Assembly (NCBI RefSeq): GCF_000717915.1
Contig: NZ_JOCX01000014.1
Location: 81,109-145,108 of the forward strand
Direction of reading: 5' to 3'
DNA length: 64,000 nucleotides
DNA from: Streptomyces sp. NRRL S-244
GTDB lineage: Bacteria; Actinomycetota; Actinomycetes; Streptomycetales; Streptomycetaceae
Notes under the pieces: model-generated
What the model was told of the DNA's origin: nothing
The model's input: the letters and a program-made list of their open reading frames with translations, nothing else
The model's database searches: none
Program-made: the position numbers and the translations under genes
Part shown: positions 7,661 through 16,241 of the stretch, in pieces
Layout of the letters: each line of letters opens with the position of its first letter
Numbering within the stretch: position 1 is the first letter of the stretch

Positions 7661-8479
7661 CTATCTCCTCAAGGTTCCCCAGACCACGAGCCGATATTTG
7701 GAGGTGTACTCGGGCGTGCAGGTGGTGAGCGTGATGTACGCGCCGGGCTCGGCGTACCCGTACTCCGGCCGGACCGTACTGCGCGGCACGGCCGCGATCA
7801 CCCCGGTGTCCCGCTCGCTGGTCTCCCCCATGGTCTTGCCGACCACATACGTGTACCGCTGCCCCCGTACGTCGACGATCAGCTCGTCCCCGGCCCGCAA
7901 CCGGTTGATGTACCGGAACGGCTCGCCGTGGGTGTTGCGGTGCCCGGCGAGCGCGAAGTTCCCCTGCGCCCCGGGCTGCGCGGTCCCGGGGTAGTGCCCG
8001 GCGTACCCCTTGTCCAGCACGGCCCGCTTGTCGACGCCCTGCGCGATGGGCACGACCACCCCGAGCCGCGGAATCCGCAGGACCCCGTACGCGGACTCCC
8101 GCGCGGGCGCCCTGGACGGCGAAGCGGAAGGCGGCAAGGAAGGCACCGGATCCACAGAGGAACCGGCCCCGGCCCCGGCCCCAGCCCCAGCCCCAGCCCC
8201 AGCCCCAGCCCCAGGATCGGGATCGGGATCGGAAGGAAGAGCCCCGGGCTCGGAAGGAAGAGCCCACTGCTCCTCCAACTCCCGAACCTCCTCCCGGGCG
8301 GAGGCCAGGGCCTGCCGATTGGTCCACCACACCTGGTGCACCACCAGCAACAACACCACCACGCCCACGGTGACGGCCAGTTCGGCGGCCCCCCACAGCA
8401 CCCCGGCGAGACCGGCTCGCCGCCCGCGCCGGCCGCCCCCCTGCACCACCACACGCATGTGATCCCGCACGGGCCGCAC
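7661..8479 (-). CDS. Class E sortase
   Basis: A 272-residue transpeptidase that joins LAxTG proteins to peptidoglycan. It has an N-terminal membrane helix (about 27-48), a coiled/charged stretch, a Gly-Ala dipeptide run and the sortase barrel with catalytic His180 (LAGHRNT), Cys254 (TLTTCTP) and Arg263. The GTG at 8479 has GGGGGAGG 7 bases upstream, better than the ATG at 8458. The Gly-Ala run is encoded by a tandem hexanucleotide (about 8166-8215). It is divergent from the SEC-C gene. A likely substrate is the LANTG protein at 4273-5487. Confidence 0.9.
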   Translation of the reverse strand: MRPVRDHMRVVVQGGGRRGRRAGLAGVLWGAAELAVTVGVVVLLLVVHQVWWTNRQALASAREEVRELEEQWALPSEPGALPSDPDPDPGAGAGAGAGAGAGAGAGSSVDPVPSLPPSASPSRAPARESAYGVLRIPRLGVVVPIAQGVDKRAVLDKGYAGHYPGTAQPGAQGNFALAGHRNTHGEPFRYINRLRAGDELIVDVRGQRYTYVVGKTMGETSERDTGVIAAVPRSTVRPEYGYAEPGAYITLTTCTPEYTSKYRLVVWGTLRR

Positions 8480-8525
8480 CTTAAGTCCTCCCCCGTCAAC
8501 AGACCAGGGCAGTACGGTGTGAACC

Positions 8526-9533
8526 ATGCGCCCTGACACGCCTGCCGAGCACATCGCCGAAGCCGAGCGCCTCATCCGCACGGCGACCCGTTACCCCGAG
8601 GACCAGGAGCCCCTGCTCCTCCAGGCCGCGGCCCACCTCGAACTGGGTGACGCCCGGGACCGCGCCAGCGCGCTGTACGACCAGCTCCTCGCCTCCTCAC
8701 CCGCCGATCCGCACCTGATCAAGGCACTCCAGGCGGCGAACCTGTGGGAGTACGGCCACGAGCCCGAGGCCCGCGCCCTCATCCAGGGCATCCGCGCGGC
8801 GGCGCCGGCGGACCCGGCCCCCTGGGAGGTCATCGCGGAAACCCTGGAAGCGCACGACGAGTTGACCGCCTCGGAGGAGTGCTTCACCGAGGCCGCCGGC
8901 CTCCTCATCACGGAGGACGCGCCCCTCACCCAGGCCACCACGGCCCTCCTGACGGGCCGCCACCGGGTCCGCCGCCTCCTCGGACTCCCGCACGACGAGT
9001 GGGACATGGTGGCCGACACCCGCCACATCGGCCCGATCCCGCTGGACGAGCTGCACGACCCCAAGCGCATCTGGGCCCTCGGCTCCGACGACCCGGCCGA
9101 GCTGCGCGCCGAGATCGCCCGCCTCCGCGCCGAACTGGGCGACCGCCGCGCCGCCCTCTCCCGCCCGTTCCCGGTGGCGATCCTGCACTGGCCCGCCCGC
9201 GAACTGGCCGAACTCCTCACCTCGTACCCCACCCTGGCGGCGGAGTACCCCTCGCACGAGGCCCACCTGGCGCACATCGAGTCCTCACTCCGCGCCCTGG
9301 CCGCCTCGGGCACCACGAACCTGGGCATCGTCACGGCCAGCGTCCCCTCCTACGAGGCCTTCGCGGCATCCGAGAAAACCTCCCCGGCCTCCCCGTCCCT
9401 CCTCCCGGAGTACGCGACGACCCTGGCCGCCCGAGGCAAAGCCACCCCCTGGCCCCCCACCCCCAACACCCCCTGCTGGTGCACCTCAGCCAAGCCCTAC
9501 GCCGAATGCCACGGGGAGTCCAGCGGCCGATGA
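8526..9533 (+). CDS. TPR-like protein with C-terminal SEC-C zinc motif
   Basis: A 335-residue protein. The first 130 residues are helical, TPR-like repeats (LLQAAAHLELGDARDRASALYDQLL); the middle is mixed; the last 20 residues carry CWCTSAKPYAECH, the SEC-C zinc-binding motif otherwise known at the C-terminus of SecA. The motif binds Zn2+ and often mediates protein contacts. The ATG at 8526 is 46 bases from the divergent sortase start. Its stop overlaps the NaeI-like gene start (ATGA). It is probably core rather than part of the restriction island. Confidence 0.8.
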   Translation: MRPDTPAEHIAEAERLIRTATRYPEDQEPLLLQAAAHLELGDARDRASALYDQLLASSPADPHLIKALQAANLWEYGHEPEARALIQGIRAAAPADPAPWEVIAETLEAHDELTASEECFTEAAGLLITEDAPLTQATTALLTGRHRVRRLLGLPHDEWDMVADTRHIGPIPLDELHDPKRIWALGSDDPAELRAEIARLRAELGDRRAALSRPFPVAILHWPARELAELLTSYPTLAAEYPSHEAHLAHIESSLRALAASGTTNLGIVTASVPSYEAFAASEKTSPASPSLLPEYATTLAARGKATPWPPTPNTPCWCTSAKPYAECHGESSGR

Positions 9534-10429
9534 GCAGGGGACGGCTCGTTCTGCAGGCGCCAGGGGAGGTCTGCGTCAATACGCTGGGCGGAGACCATGT
9601 CCTGCTGGCTGCGGAACAGGACTCCGAAATGATGGCCGTGCTGGACTGGCTCCGCCGGCGCGACGTTGCGGGGCTTTACACGGGGGCCATAGCCAACGCG
9701 GTCGATTACGTCCTCGATGGTCCGAGGACAGGCCGGTACGACCTGCTGGGATCCGATGTCCATCCAGGTGAAAAGGCCTCGGTAGGCGCCAAGCTGGAGT
9801 ACGAGGTGCTGCGGTCGTTCGGTCTCCCTAAGGAGCCGCCGCTCGACACCCTGATCGCCGGAGTGCCGGTCGACATCAAAGCGACGGTGGGCTCAAACTG
9901 GTCAATTCCAGCCGAAGCGCACTGCCGGATATGTATCTGCACGCAGATACAGCTCGGGAAGAGCAGGCACCGTTCCTGGCTGGTCCGCGCGCACCGCTCC
10001 TGGCTCTACCGCGGCGCTGGCAACCGCGACGGCAAGCGCGGACTCGCGGTCCATGCCCGCGACCACTGGAGCGTCCCGCTCTACGATTGGACCCCGCTGC
10101 CCGTTAATCCGCTGACGCTCCTCACTACGGAACAAGCGGCCCAGGTTCTGGCCCAGAAGCCGGGGCAGGAACCGCGGCTCACAATGATGTTCCAGTTCCT
10201 GGAAGGGCACATCATCCCGCGGAGCGTAATCTCGACGGTGGGCGCCGGAAAGCACGACCCTCTGAGGCGCGCCAGGAACGTGCGGGCCAGCCTGGAACGC
10301 GGCGGCCTTACTCTGCTCTGTGGCAAGTTCCCGCAACAGCGTGATCTGGCGGCGGCCCACAAGATCACACTGGGGCCGGAGGACTGGGTCGCCCTGCGGA
10401 TGGACGGAGAGCACGACGGTGCCGGATGA
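9530..10429 (+). CDS. NaeI-type type II restriction endonuclease
   Basis: A 299-residue protein matching NaeI (from memory of that sequence). The PD-(D/E)xK core is visible: Glu90 in GAKLEYEVLRSF, Asp106, Asp115 and Lys117 in IAGVPVDIKAT, with the same spacing as NaeI Glu70/Asp86/Asp95/Lys97, followed by WSIPAEAHCRICI. NaeI cleaves GCCGGC and needs two sites; the second half is a CAP-like DNA-binding domain. The position matching NaeI Leu43 appears to be Val61, so a nuclease rather than a topoisomerase is expected. The start overlaps the SEC-C stop (ATGA); the end overlaps vsr by 11 bases. Specificity for GCCGGC is inference. Confidence 0.88.
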   Translation: MSRGRLVLQAPGEVCVNTLGGDHVLLAAEQDSEMMAVLDWLRRRDVAGLYTGAIANAVDYVLDGPRTGRYDLLGSDVHPGEKASVGAKLEYEVLRSFGLPKEPPLDTLIAGVPVDIKATVGSNWSIPAEAHCRICICTQIQLGKSRHRSWLVRAHRSWLYRGAGNRDGKRGLAVHARDHWSVPLYDWTPLPVNPLTLLTTEQAAQVLAQKPGQEPRLTMMFQFLEGHIIPRSVISTVGAGKHDPLRRARNVRASLERGGLTLLCGKFPQQRDLAAAHKITLGPEDWVALRMDGEHDGAG

Positions 10430-10886
10430 GCCTGAGTGGCAGCCGCCCGAGGGTTCCTGGGCATCCTCGGCGGCTCGTCGGCGCAACATGCAGGCCATTC
10501 GGAGCCGTGATACCAAGCCCGAGAAGGTCATCCGGCGGCTCATTCACGCGAAGGGCCTGCGCTACAGGATCGCCACCCGCCCGCTGCCGGATCTCCGTCG
10601 CACGGCGGACCTCGTGTTCCGGCCGGCGAAGGTGGCCGTCTTCGTCGACGGCTGTTACTGGCACGGATGCCCAGAGCACTACGTGCCACCCCGGACGAAT
10701 CCGGGCTACTGGTCGGACAAAGTCGCCCGGAACATCGCCCGGGACCGTGATACGGATCAGAGACTGAGAGAGGCGGGCTGGCTCGTGCTCCGGTTCTGGG
10801 AGCACGAGGAGTCAGGCCTCTGTGCGACGAAAATCGCCGATGCCGTCCGGGAGCGCCGGGAACGCTCCCAGGACGGGAACGGCTAG
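10419..10886 (+). CDS. vsr: Very short patch repair endonuclease Vsr
   Basis: A 155-residue T:G mismatch nicking enzyme that corrects deaminated 5-methylcytosine. Family landmarks are all visible: the MQAIRSRDTKPE start region, the catalytic strand TADLVFRPAKVAVFVDGCYWHGC, the NIARDRD helix and GWLVLRFWEHE near the end. The GTG at 10419 overlaps the endonuclease gene, giving tight coupling. Its stop overlaps by 4 bases the stop of the convergent methyltransferase gene. Its presence fits a cytosine-5 methyltransferase whose product mutates by deamination. Confidence 0.93.
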   Translation: MPDEPEWQPPEGSWASSAARRRNMQAIRSRDTKPEKVIRRLIHAKGLRYRIATRPLPDLRRTADLVFRPAKVAVFVDGCYWHGCPEHYVPPRTNPGYWSDKVARNIARDRDTDQRLREAGWLVLRFWEHEESGLCATKIADAVRERRERSQDGNG

Positions 10887-12079
10887 CTGCTGGTCTGCCC
10901 CACAGGCCGCGCGGCGCGCAGCACCCTGGCAATGGACTCGCCGACGGCGCGGGCGACGGGCGGCGGGAACGCGTTACCCACCTGACGGTACTGGGCGGTC
11001 TTGCCCGGCAGCGGCTTCTCCGTCTTCTTGTCCCCGGCGAAGTCCCACTCTTCGGGGAAGCCCTGGATGATCGCAGCCTGGGTGACGGTGAGCATCGGGC
11101 CTTCGGGGCGGAAGAGGTCCCGGTCCCAACTTTCTTTCTGCTCCACCTCGCCGGGCGAGTTGGCGACGCCCATGGCGTTGACTCCGAGGACCTTCCATGC
11201 GGCCTTCGCGCGGCTCGGTCCGAGGTCGGCACCACCGTGCTTCTTGGAGCCGCCCACGAGGGTCGGGGCGATTCCGTCAGGCTGCCCTTCCCAGCGCACC
11301 AGGTATTTCTGCGCCTTGGCCCCCAGCGCGCCGCCCTTGTCCACGAAGTGCTGGAACCGTGCCCTCATCGACTCGTCGAGGGCAGCACGAACGGTGAATG
11401 CGCCCGGCTTCGCCACCGGCCACGCGAACTCCGTGTCTCCCAGCACGTCCGTCCGGATCGCGACAAGAATGGCCCGCGGACGCAGCTGCGGCACTCCGAA
11501 GTCGCTGGCTTCGAGAACCTCCCAGCCGCAGACCGTGTAGGAACCCTCGTACTTGACTTCCTCGCCCGTCTGCGGATCCTTGGCCAGACCGCCTTCGAGG
11601 CGCGCCACTACCCAGTCGCGGTAATCCTGGAACTTGTCGTCCTTGATTCCCCGGACGTTTTCAATCATGACCGCCTTCGGCTTGAGCTCGTCCACGAGTT
11701 CAAGCATGCGGGGGAAGAGGTCACGTTCGTCGTCCTTGCCCAGCTGCTTTCCCGCATGCGAGAAAGGCGGGCACGGAACGCCGCCCGCAAGAAGGTCAAG
11801 GTCGCCCTCACCGAGAGAGCCACCCAGAAACGCGATCGGCTTTTCCAGCTCGGCGAGCGGCTTAAATTCGTTGACATCCTTGTGAATGATGTCGCAGTAT
11901 TCTCGCTCGAATTCCCAGCCGTCCCGGCGATCAATGTTGCGCCGCAGCGTCGCGGCGGCGTACTGGTCGATCTCGACGAGCGCTAGGTGGCTGAAGCCAG
12001 CCTGGTGGAGGCCGATGGCCTGTCCCCCGGCTCCGGCGCAAATCTCAATCGAGGTCAGCGTGCGATCGCTGGCACCCAT
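10883..12079 (-). CDS. DNA cytosine-5 methyltransferase
   Basis: A 398-residue methyltransferase with the classical C5 order: motif I ICAGAGGQAIGL (13-24), motif IV GGVPCPPFS with catalytic Cys103, motif VI ENVRG (140-144), a variable target-recognition region, and motif X QVGNAFPPPVA near the end. It transfers methyl from SAM to C5 of cytosine and should protect host DNA from the NaeI-like enzyme. The ATG at 12079 follows AGGAGG by 5 bases. It is convergent with vsr. A 120-base gap separates it from the upstream ATPase gene, so it may have its own promoter, useful for early methylation. Confidence 0.93.
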   Translation of the reverse strand: MGASDRTLTSIEICAGAGGQAIGLHQAGFSHLALVEIDQYAAATLRRNIDRRDGWEFEREYCDIIHKDVNEFKPLAELEKPIAFLGGSLGEGDLDLLAGGVPCPPFSHAGKQLGKDDERDLFPRMLELVDELKPKAVMIENVRGIKDDKFQDYRDWVVARLEGGLAKDPQTGEEVKYEGSYTVCGWEVLEASDFGVPQLRPRAILVAIRTDVLGDTEFAWPVAKPGAFTVRAALDESMRARFQHFVDKGGALGAKAQKYLVRWEGQPDGIAPTLVGGSKKHGGADLGPSRAKAAWKVLGVNAMGVANSPGEVEQKESWDRDLFRPEGPMLTVTQAAIIQGFPEEWDFAGDKKTEKPLPGKTAQYRQVGNAFPPPVARAVGESIARVLRAARPVGQTSS

Positions 12080-12199
12080 CGAGTCCTCCTGGTGTGGCAG
12101 ATGCAGACAGGCAAGTGTCGCATCCGCCACCGACAGCGTGTTCCTTCCAGGCCCGGGCAGGCGCACAGCCTTCAGTGGAACACCTGCCCAGCAGCGGTC

Positions 12200-14041
12200 T
12201 CAGCAGGCCCGTGCCGTTCCCACGTGCTCCAGGAGGGCCCGTACGTCGGCCTCGTCCATGCCCGCTGTCACAGGCCCTTCCTCCTGTAGGTCACCCAGCT
12301 GCCGCACGGAAGGATCGTCAAGGATCGCCCCCATGAACTCAAGCTTTTCAGCGAGCCTGAGCGCGACCACTTCATCGATCGTGCCTGAGGACGCGAGCAC
12401 GGTCACTCGCGTCTGAGCATCCGGAGCCAGTCCCAGACGGTGGATGCGGTCCAGGCTCTGAAGGAACCGGCCCGCCATAAAATCCCGGTCGACGTAGACG
12501 GCGTCATGGCACTCATGGTGGAGGCTGATCCCTTCGCCCAGCGTGGCCGGGTTGGAGATCAGGACGCCGCAGGCCGGATCTGTCCTGAACCTGCGGATCT
12601 CCTGCTCCCTGTCCGTCGTTCCGCCATGGACGACCGCAGGCTGGAAATCCGTGAGGATGCGCTCCAGGCTGGTGATGTTACGTACGAACGTCGACCAAAC
12701 CAGCGTCTTCCGCCCAGCGGCCGCGTTCTTCGCAACGATGTCGCGGACTTCGAGGTACTTCGGTGGCACTTCGTGCTGGTGCAAGTTCTGCAGCAGCTTG
12801 AAGAGCGACTCCCCCTCGGGGATCTCCAGGGGTGGTACCTGGAAATTGAGGGGCTCATATTTGCTGCTTCCCTCGACCAGCAAGGCGGGGCTGGTGGCGG
12901 CCATGAGCAGCCTGAGCATCGCCTTCCCGAGACCGTCGAAGTCCTCACGGGACAATTCTGCCCGGGAGGTAAAGCGTCCCACGAGAGCGTCGTAGATCTC
13001 CCGGTGCAGCCCTTCCAGGGGCACGGTCCGGATGACCGGCTGGAAGGGCGGCAGCCCCAGTTCCTTCTTAGTGGTGCGCGTGAAGAGGGGCCGGAGCACG
13101 GAGCTGGCGTGCGCAAGGTCCCCGCCTGCCACGGCCTGGGTTACCACCCGGCGCCCGTGACCGGGCCACACGAACGACAGCAGGTTCTCCAGGTCGCGCG
13201 CACCGTTCGGGGCGGGCGTACCCGTGAGGATCAGCCGGCGGCGGCTGAGTGGGCCCAGAGCCATGCAGGCGCTCCCGTACGTGCCGTCGGAGCCGAGCTT
13301 CATCCGGTGGGCTTCATCCAGGATCACCATGGAAGGCGCCGCGCGCAGCCAGCCCGCGAGCCCGGTGAGAGAGCGCTCGAGCCGCTCGTAGTTGACGACC
13401 AGGATCTCAGTGTGCGGGTCCGGGGCCCGTCCCATGACCTTGGTCACCGGGGCCTCGTCGAAGCATGAGCCGCTCTCGTTGATCCACGACTCATAGGCGG
13501 ACTTCGGGCTGACGACCAGAAGCCTGCGGGCGTCGCCCTTCTCCTTCGCCGCCGCGTATACGGCGAGCCCGACGCGGGTCTTACCCGCCCCCGGGACGCT
13601 GAAGTTGGCGCCGTGGCGCATGGCTAGCAGCCGGGCGATATCCCTGCGCTGGAAACTCGTCAGATCTGCTCGCCAGCCCGCACCAAGACGGCCGACGAGA
13701 GACTCCGTGTCCACCCCTTCCGACGGCTCGGGGCTGTGCTCCAGGTAATCGGCTGCCTGATCCGCGTCGTCGAGGACGTCATTGACGAGGGTGAGGAGCT
13801 CCTCGTCCCACTCCACGGATTCGGCATGCGGCCAGTCCGACAGGACGTGGAGCCCCGACAGGAAATCGTCGAGAGGTACTTCCAGCATCAGTGGACCGCG
13901 CTGGCCGCCCACAGGGAACCCTGCTGCCAGGTGCGTCAGCTCCGCCCCGAACGGCTCAGCGGCGCGGAGGACGGCCTTGGTCCGGGTGACGTCGAGACCG
14001 AGCCTCAGCGACAGGTCACCCATCTCACCCAGCTCGGTCAC
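12200..14041 (-). CDS. SNF2-like DEAH ATPase of the restriction island
   Basis: A 613-residue superfamily 2 ATPase. The N-terminal 110 residues are of unknown type; the ATPase begins SFQRRDIARLL with Walker A VPGAGKT (149-155) and DEAH (242-245), then LTGTPAPNG (motif III). The helicase C lobe has HGGTTDREQEIRRF, SNPATLGEGISLHH and RIHRLG, typical of SNF2/RapA-like remodellers that move along duplex DNA. The GTG at 14041 overlaps the upstream ParB-like stop (GTGA), so the two proteins are made together. Its place between methyltransferase and ParB-like genes suggests a part in DNA surveillance. Confidence 0.88.
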   Translation of the reverse strand: MTELGEMGDLSLRLGLDVTRTKAVLRAAEPFGAELTHLAAGFPVGGQRGPLMLEVPLDDFLSGLHVLSDWPHAESVEWDEELLTLVNDVLDDADQAADYLEHSPEPSEGVDTESLVGRLGAGWRADLTSFQRRDIARLLAMRHGANFSVPGAGKTRVGLAVYAAAKEKGDARRLLVVSPKSAYESWINESGSCFDEAPVTKVMGRAPDPHTEILVVNYERLERSLTGLAGWLRAAPSMVILDEAHRMKLGSDGTYGSACMALGPLSRRRLILTGTPAPNGARDLENLLSFVWPGHGRRVVTQAVAGGDLAHASSVLRPLFTRTTKKELGLPPFQPVIRTVPLEGLHREIYDALVGRFTSRAELSREDFDGLGKAMLRLLMAATSPALLVEGSSKYEPLNFQVPPLEIPEGESLFKLLQNLHQHEVPPKYLEVRDIVAKNAAAGRKTLVWSTFVRNITSLERILTDFQPAVVHGGTTDREQEIRRFRTDPACGVLISNPATLGEGISLHHECHDAVYVDRDFMAGRFLQSLDRIHRLGLAPDAQTRVTVLASSGTIDEVVALRLAEKLEFMGAILDDPSVRQLGDLQEEGPVTAGMDEADVRALLEHVGTARAC

Positions 14042-15453
14042 GCCTGCTCCTGCCGCACGGCGGTAAGGAGCCACGCGACGCCCTCACCGTGCTCCTCAAT
14101 CCGCGCGGCCTCTCGGGCAAGCTTGAGGAGGCTGCTCTTGAGGGAGAGGAGGGCCTCGTCGAGGGTCTCCTCATCCAGGTTGCGCGAAGCACGGGCGAGC
14201 GTCATGTCCGTCACGCACTGATCGATGCTCTGGACGGCATCGTGGAGACGATCCGGAGCCGCCTGCTTCCGCTTACGCACACGGGCGTCCTTGCCCGCCG
14301 GCACCAGGGCTTCCTCCACCGCTTCCCGTGCCTGCTTCCACAGCGCGGCCGCTTGGTCGGACTGCTCCTGGGTCACCGTGTCCGGAGCCCGCTCCACCGC
14401 CTTGGCGCGCAGCAGCAAGTTGGTGAACTCCTTGGCCTCCGCCACCTGGGGGCTGTCGCCCCGCACGGCACGGTTCAGCCCCGGGATCACCCGGGCTTCC
14501 TGCGGCTGAGCGGGAACCTTCTGCAGTTCCTCCGACAGGTGGCGCTGGAGGTACCGGGTCCTAAAGTCCACGTCCGCGAGGCGGACATCAGTCTTGGAGA
14601 AGTCGAGCACGATCAGGGCGAGCTTGTTCTCCTTCAACAGGTCAGCCTGCGCCGGATTCTGCCGTGACGCCTTCGCGAAAGCCCGATGCACTTCCCTCAG
14701 TTTTTCCTGCTGGTCTTCGAAATCCATCAGTTTGAGTCCGGCCGGACCGTTCTTGGAACGGTTCACCAGGTCGTTGAGGGTGGCCAGAACCCATCGGTCC
14801 TGCTCCGCCGTCTCCGTCCGGATCCGGAACTCCTTCGCGATCTCGGCGATCGGCCGGCCTGCGGTGACCTGCTCCTCGATGGTGAGCAGCCGGTTGATGT
14901 ACGAGTACGGCCGGCGCGTGTCATGACGCAGCTGAAGGGACAGCTCGACGGCATTGATATCGGACCAGGTGCAGGACTCCGGGAGCACACCGACCCGGAC
15001 GCTCGGAACTCCGAGCTCGCGCAGGGCAGCTACCCGGGTGTTTCCGTTAACGAGAATGCCGTCACGCGTGATGAGCCCCGGCTCGTTCTGGCGGTACTCC
15101 TTGAGGCTGCTCATGAGCTCATCGAAGTCGCCGTCCCGCTTGGCCGGGTTCGAGGGCAGCGCCTTGAGCAAGTGGTCAAGGTAGGCCTGGCCGTCGGAGC
15201 CCCACGGGTTGGCCGTGAGCAGTCGGTCGCGCTCGGGGTCGAAGCTGCGCTGTGCCCGGATCCGGTGCGTGGAAGGGTTGAAGTACACCTGGTCGATGGG
15301 CATATCGATGACCTGCACCACCAGAGGCTTCGTCCGCCACTCGACCGTCAGCGTTTCCTGCAGTCCACCGCCGGCGCTGACTTCCTTGAGCCGCTTCTCC
15401 ACCAGTTCCTGGTTCTCAACGGCTCGGGGCGGCCGGCCGAAGTCCATGCTCAC
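14038..15453 (-). CDS. ParB-like N-terminal domain protein
   Basis: A 471-residue protein. Residues about 45-150 match the ParB/Srx fold: IDMPIDQVYFNP, a long insert, DFDELMSSLKEY, and ILVNGNTRVAALRELG (NGNTR at 136-140, the place of the GxRR box in ParB). A helix-turn-helix-like EIAKEFRIRTETAEQ follows at about 205-225. The C-terminal third is helical and charged. ParB-fold proteins can bind CTP or cut DNA; which applies is unknown. The GTG at 15453 follows GAAGGAG by 8 bases. It is translationally coupled to the SNF2 ATPase gene. Confidence 0.8.
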   Translation of the reverse strand: MSMDFGRPPRAVENQELVEKRLKEVSAGGGLQETLTVEWRTKPLVVQVIDMPIDQVYFNPSTHRIRAQRSFDPERDRLLTANPWGSDGQAYLDHLLKALPSNPAKRDGDFDELMSSLKEYRQNEPGLITRDGILVNGNTRVAALRELGVPSVRVGVLPESCTWSDINAVELSLQLRHDTRRPYSYINRLLTIEEQVTAGRPIAEIAKEFRIRTETAEQDRWVLATLNDLVNRSKNGPAGLKLMDFEDQQEKLREVHRAFAKASRQNPAQADLLKENKLALIVLDFSKTDVRLADVDFRTRYLQRHLSEELQKVPAQPQEARVIPGLNRAVRGDSPQVAEAKEFTNLLLRAKAVERAPDTVTQEQSDQAAALWKQAREAVEEALVPAGKDARVRKRKQAAPDRLHDAVQSIDQCVTDMTLARASRNLDEETLDEALLSLKSSLLKLAREAARIEEHGEGVAWLLTAVRQEQA

Positions 15454-15557
15454 GGGGTCTTCTCCTTCTCACTACAGGTCCATGGTGTGCGTGGGGCGAA
15501 GCGGGAGCCGGCGCATCGCGCCGGCCCCCCAAGTGTGCGCCTGCTGGTTGTGGCTGC

Positions 15558-16241
15558 TCAGGCGGGGGGAAGCGAGAGGGCTTCACGCACCTTGTTCCGG
15601 GCGTCCGCCGGCAACGTCCGGATCGCCGCCCACAAGTGCTCCACTTCTGCGAATTCCCTGGCGTCTGCCAGCATCCAGTCCGCGAGAGTCTTGCGGTCCA
15701 TGCTGCCGAGCCTGCCCAGGCGGGCCAGAACGTCGGGAAGGTCGGCCGTCAGCCCCCTGCCACCGACACGGCACCGATTGCATTCGGCCACGTGTTCCAC
15801 GACAAGGGTTCCGTCCGGCTGGAGCACGGGCCGCCGCGCGATGTCGAGCTGGGCCGACACGTAGGTCCCCGGGAAGGTCTCGCCCGACGTGATGCCGCAC
15901 GAGCGGCAGTGGTGCCCGTCACGCGCCAGAACCTCACGCCGCTGGGTGTCCGTGATGGACGCAGCCGGCCGCGTTCCCTTCCCGGGCTCCCACACCGGTT
16001 CGCCCTGCGCCACGAAACGCTGCTCGTGCTGGCCGAGCGTCAAGTCCTCGCGGTTGGTGTCGATCCGCCAGCCGAAGTCCCGCAGATCGCGCACCCTGCG
16101 GTCCGCCTGGCTCACCCCGGGGAACGCCTTCTTCACGTCTTCCTTCGTGAAGACGTTCCCCTCCCCCACCACAGCGACAAGCCACAGCCCGGCACGCTTC
16201 ATGGTGCCCAGCTTCTGGTCCGTCCAGGACGGAAGCCCCAT
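15558..16241 (-). CDS. wHTH plus Cys4 HNH-like protein
   Basis: A 227-residue protein. Residues about 10-75 look like a winged helix (VFTKEDVKKAFPGVSQADRRVRDLRDFGW). From about 95 it resembles a McrA-type HNH domain: TDTQRREVLARDGHHCRSCG with Cys112/Cys115 and ECNRC with Cys154/Cys157 forming a zinc site. The central strand that normally has HH or DH reads LDIARRP, so the catalytic His is missing or displaced. It may bind rather than cut DNA. The ATG at 16241 follows GAGGAG. It heads the four-gene strand ending in the methyltransferase. Confidence 0.72.
   Translation of the reverse strand: MGLPSWTDQKLGTMKRAGLWLVAVVGEGNVFTKEDVKKAFPGVSQADRRVRDLRDFGWRIDTNREDLTLGQHEQRFVAQGEPVWEPGKGTRPAASITDTQRREVLARDGHHCRSCGITSGETFPGTYVSAQLDIARRPVLQPDGTLVVEHVAECNRCRVGGRGLTADLPDVLARLGRLGSMDRKTLADWMLADAREFAEVEHLWAAIRTLPADARNKVREALSLPPA

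Noticed and set aside
10883..14041. DISARM-like system (C5 methyltransferase plus SNF2 helicase)
   Set aside because: No drmA, drmB (DUF1998) or drmC (PLD) partner is seen, and a NaeI-type endonuclease and Vsr are present instead.
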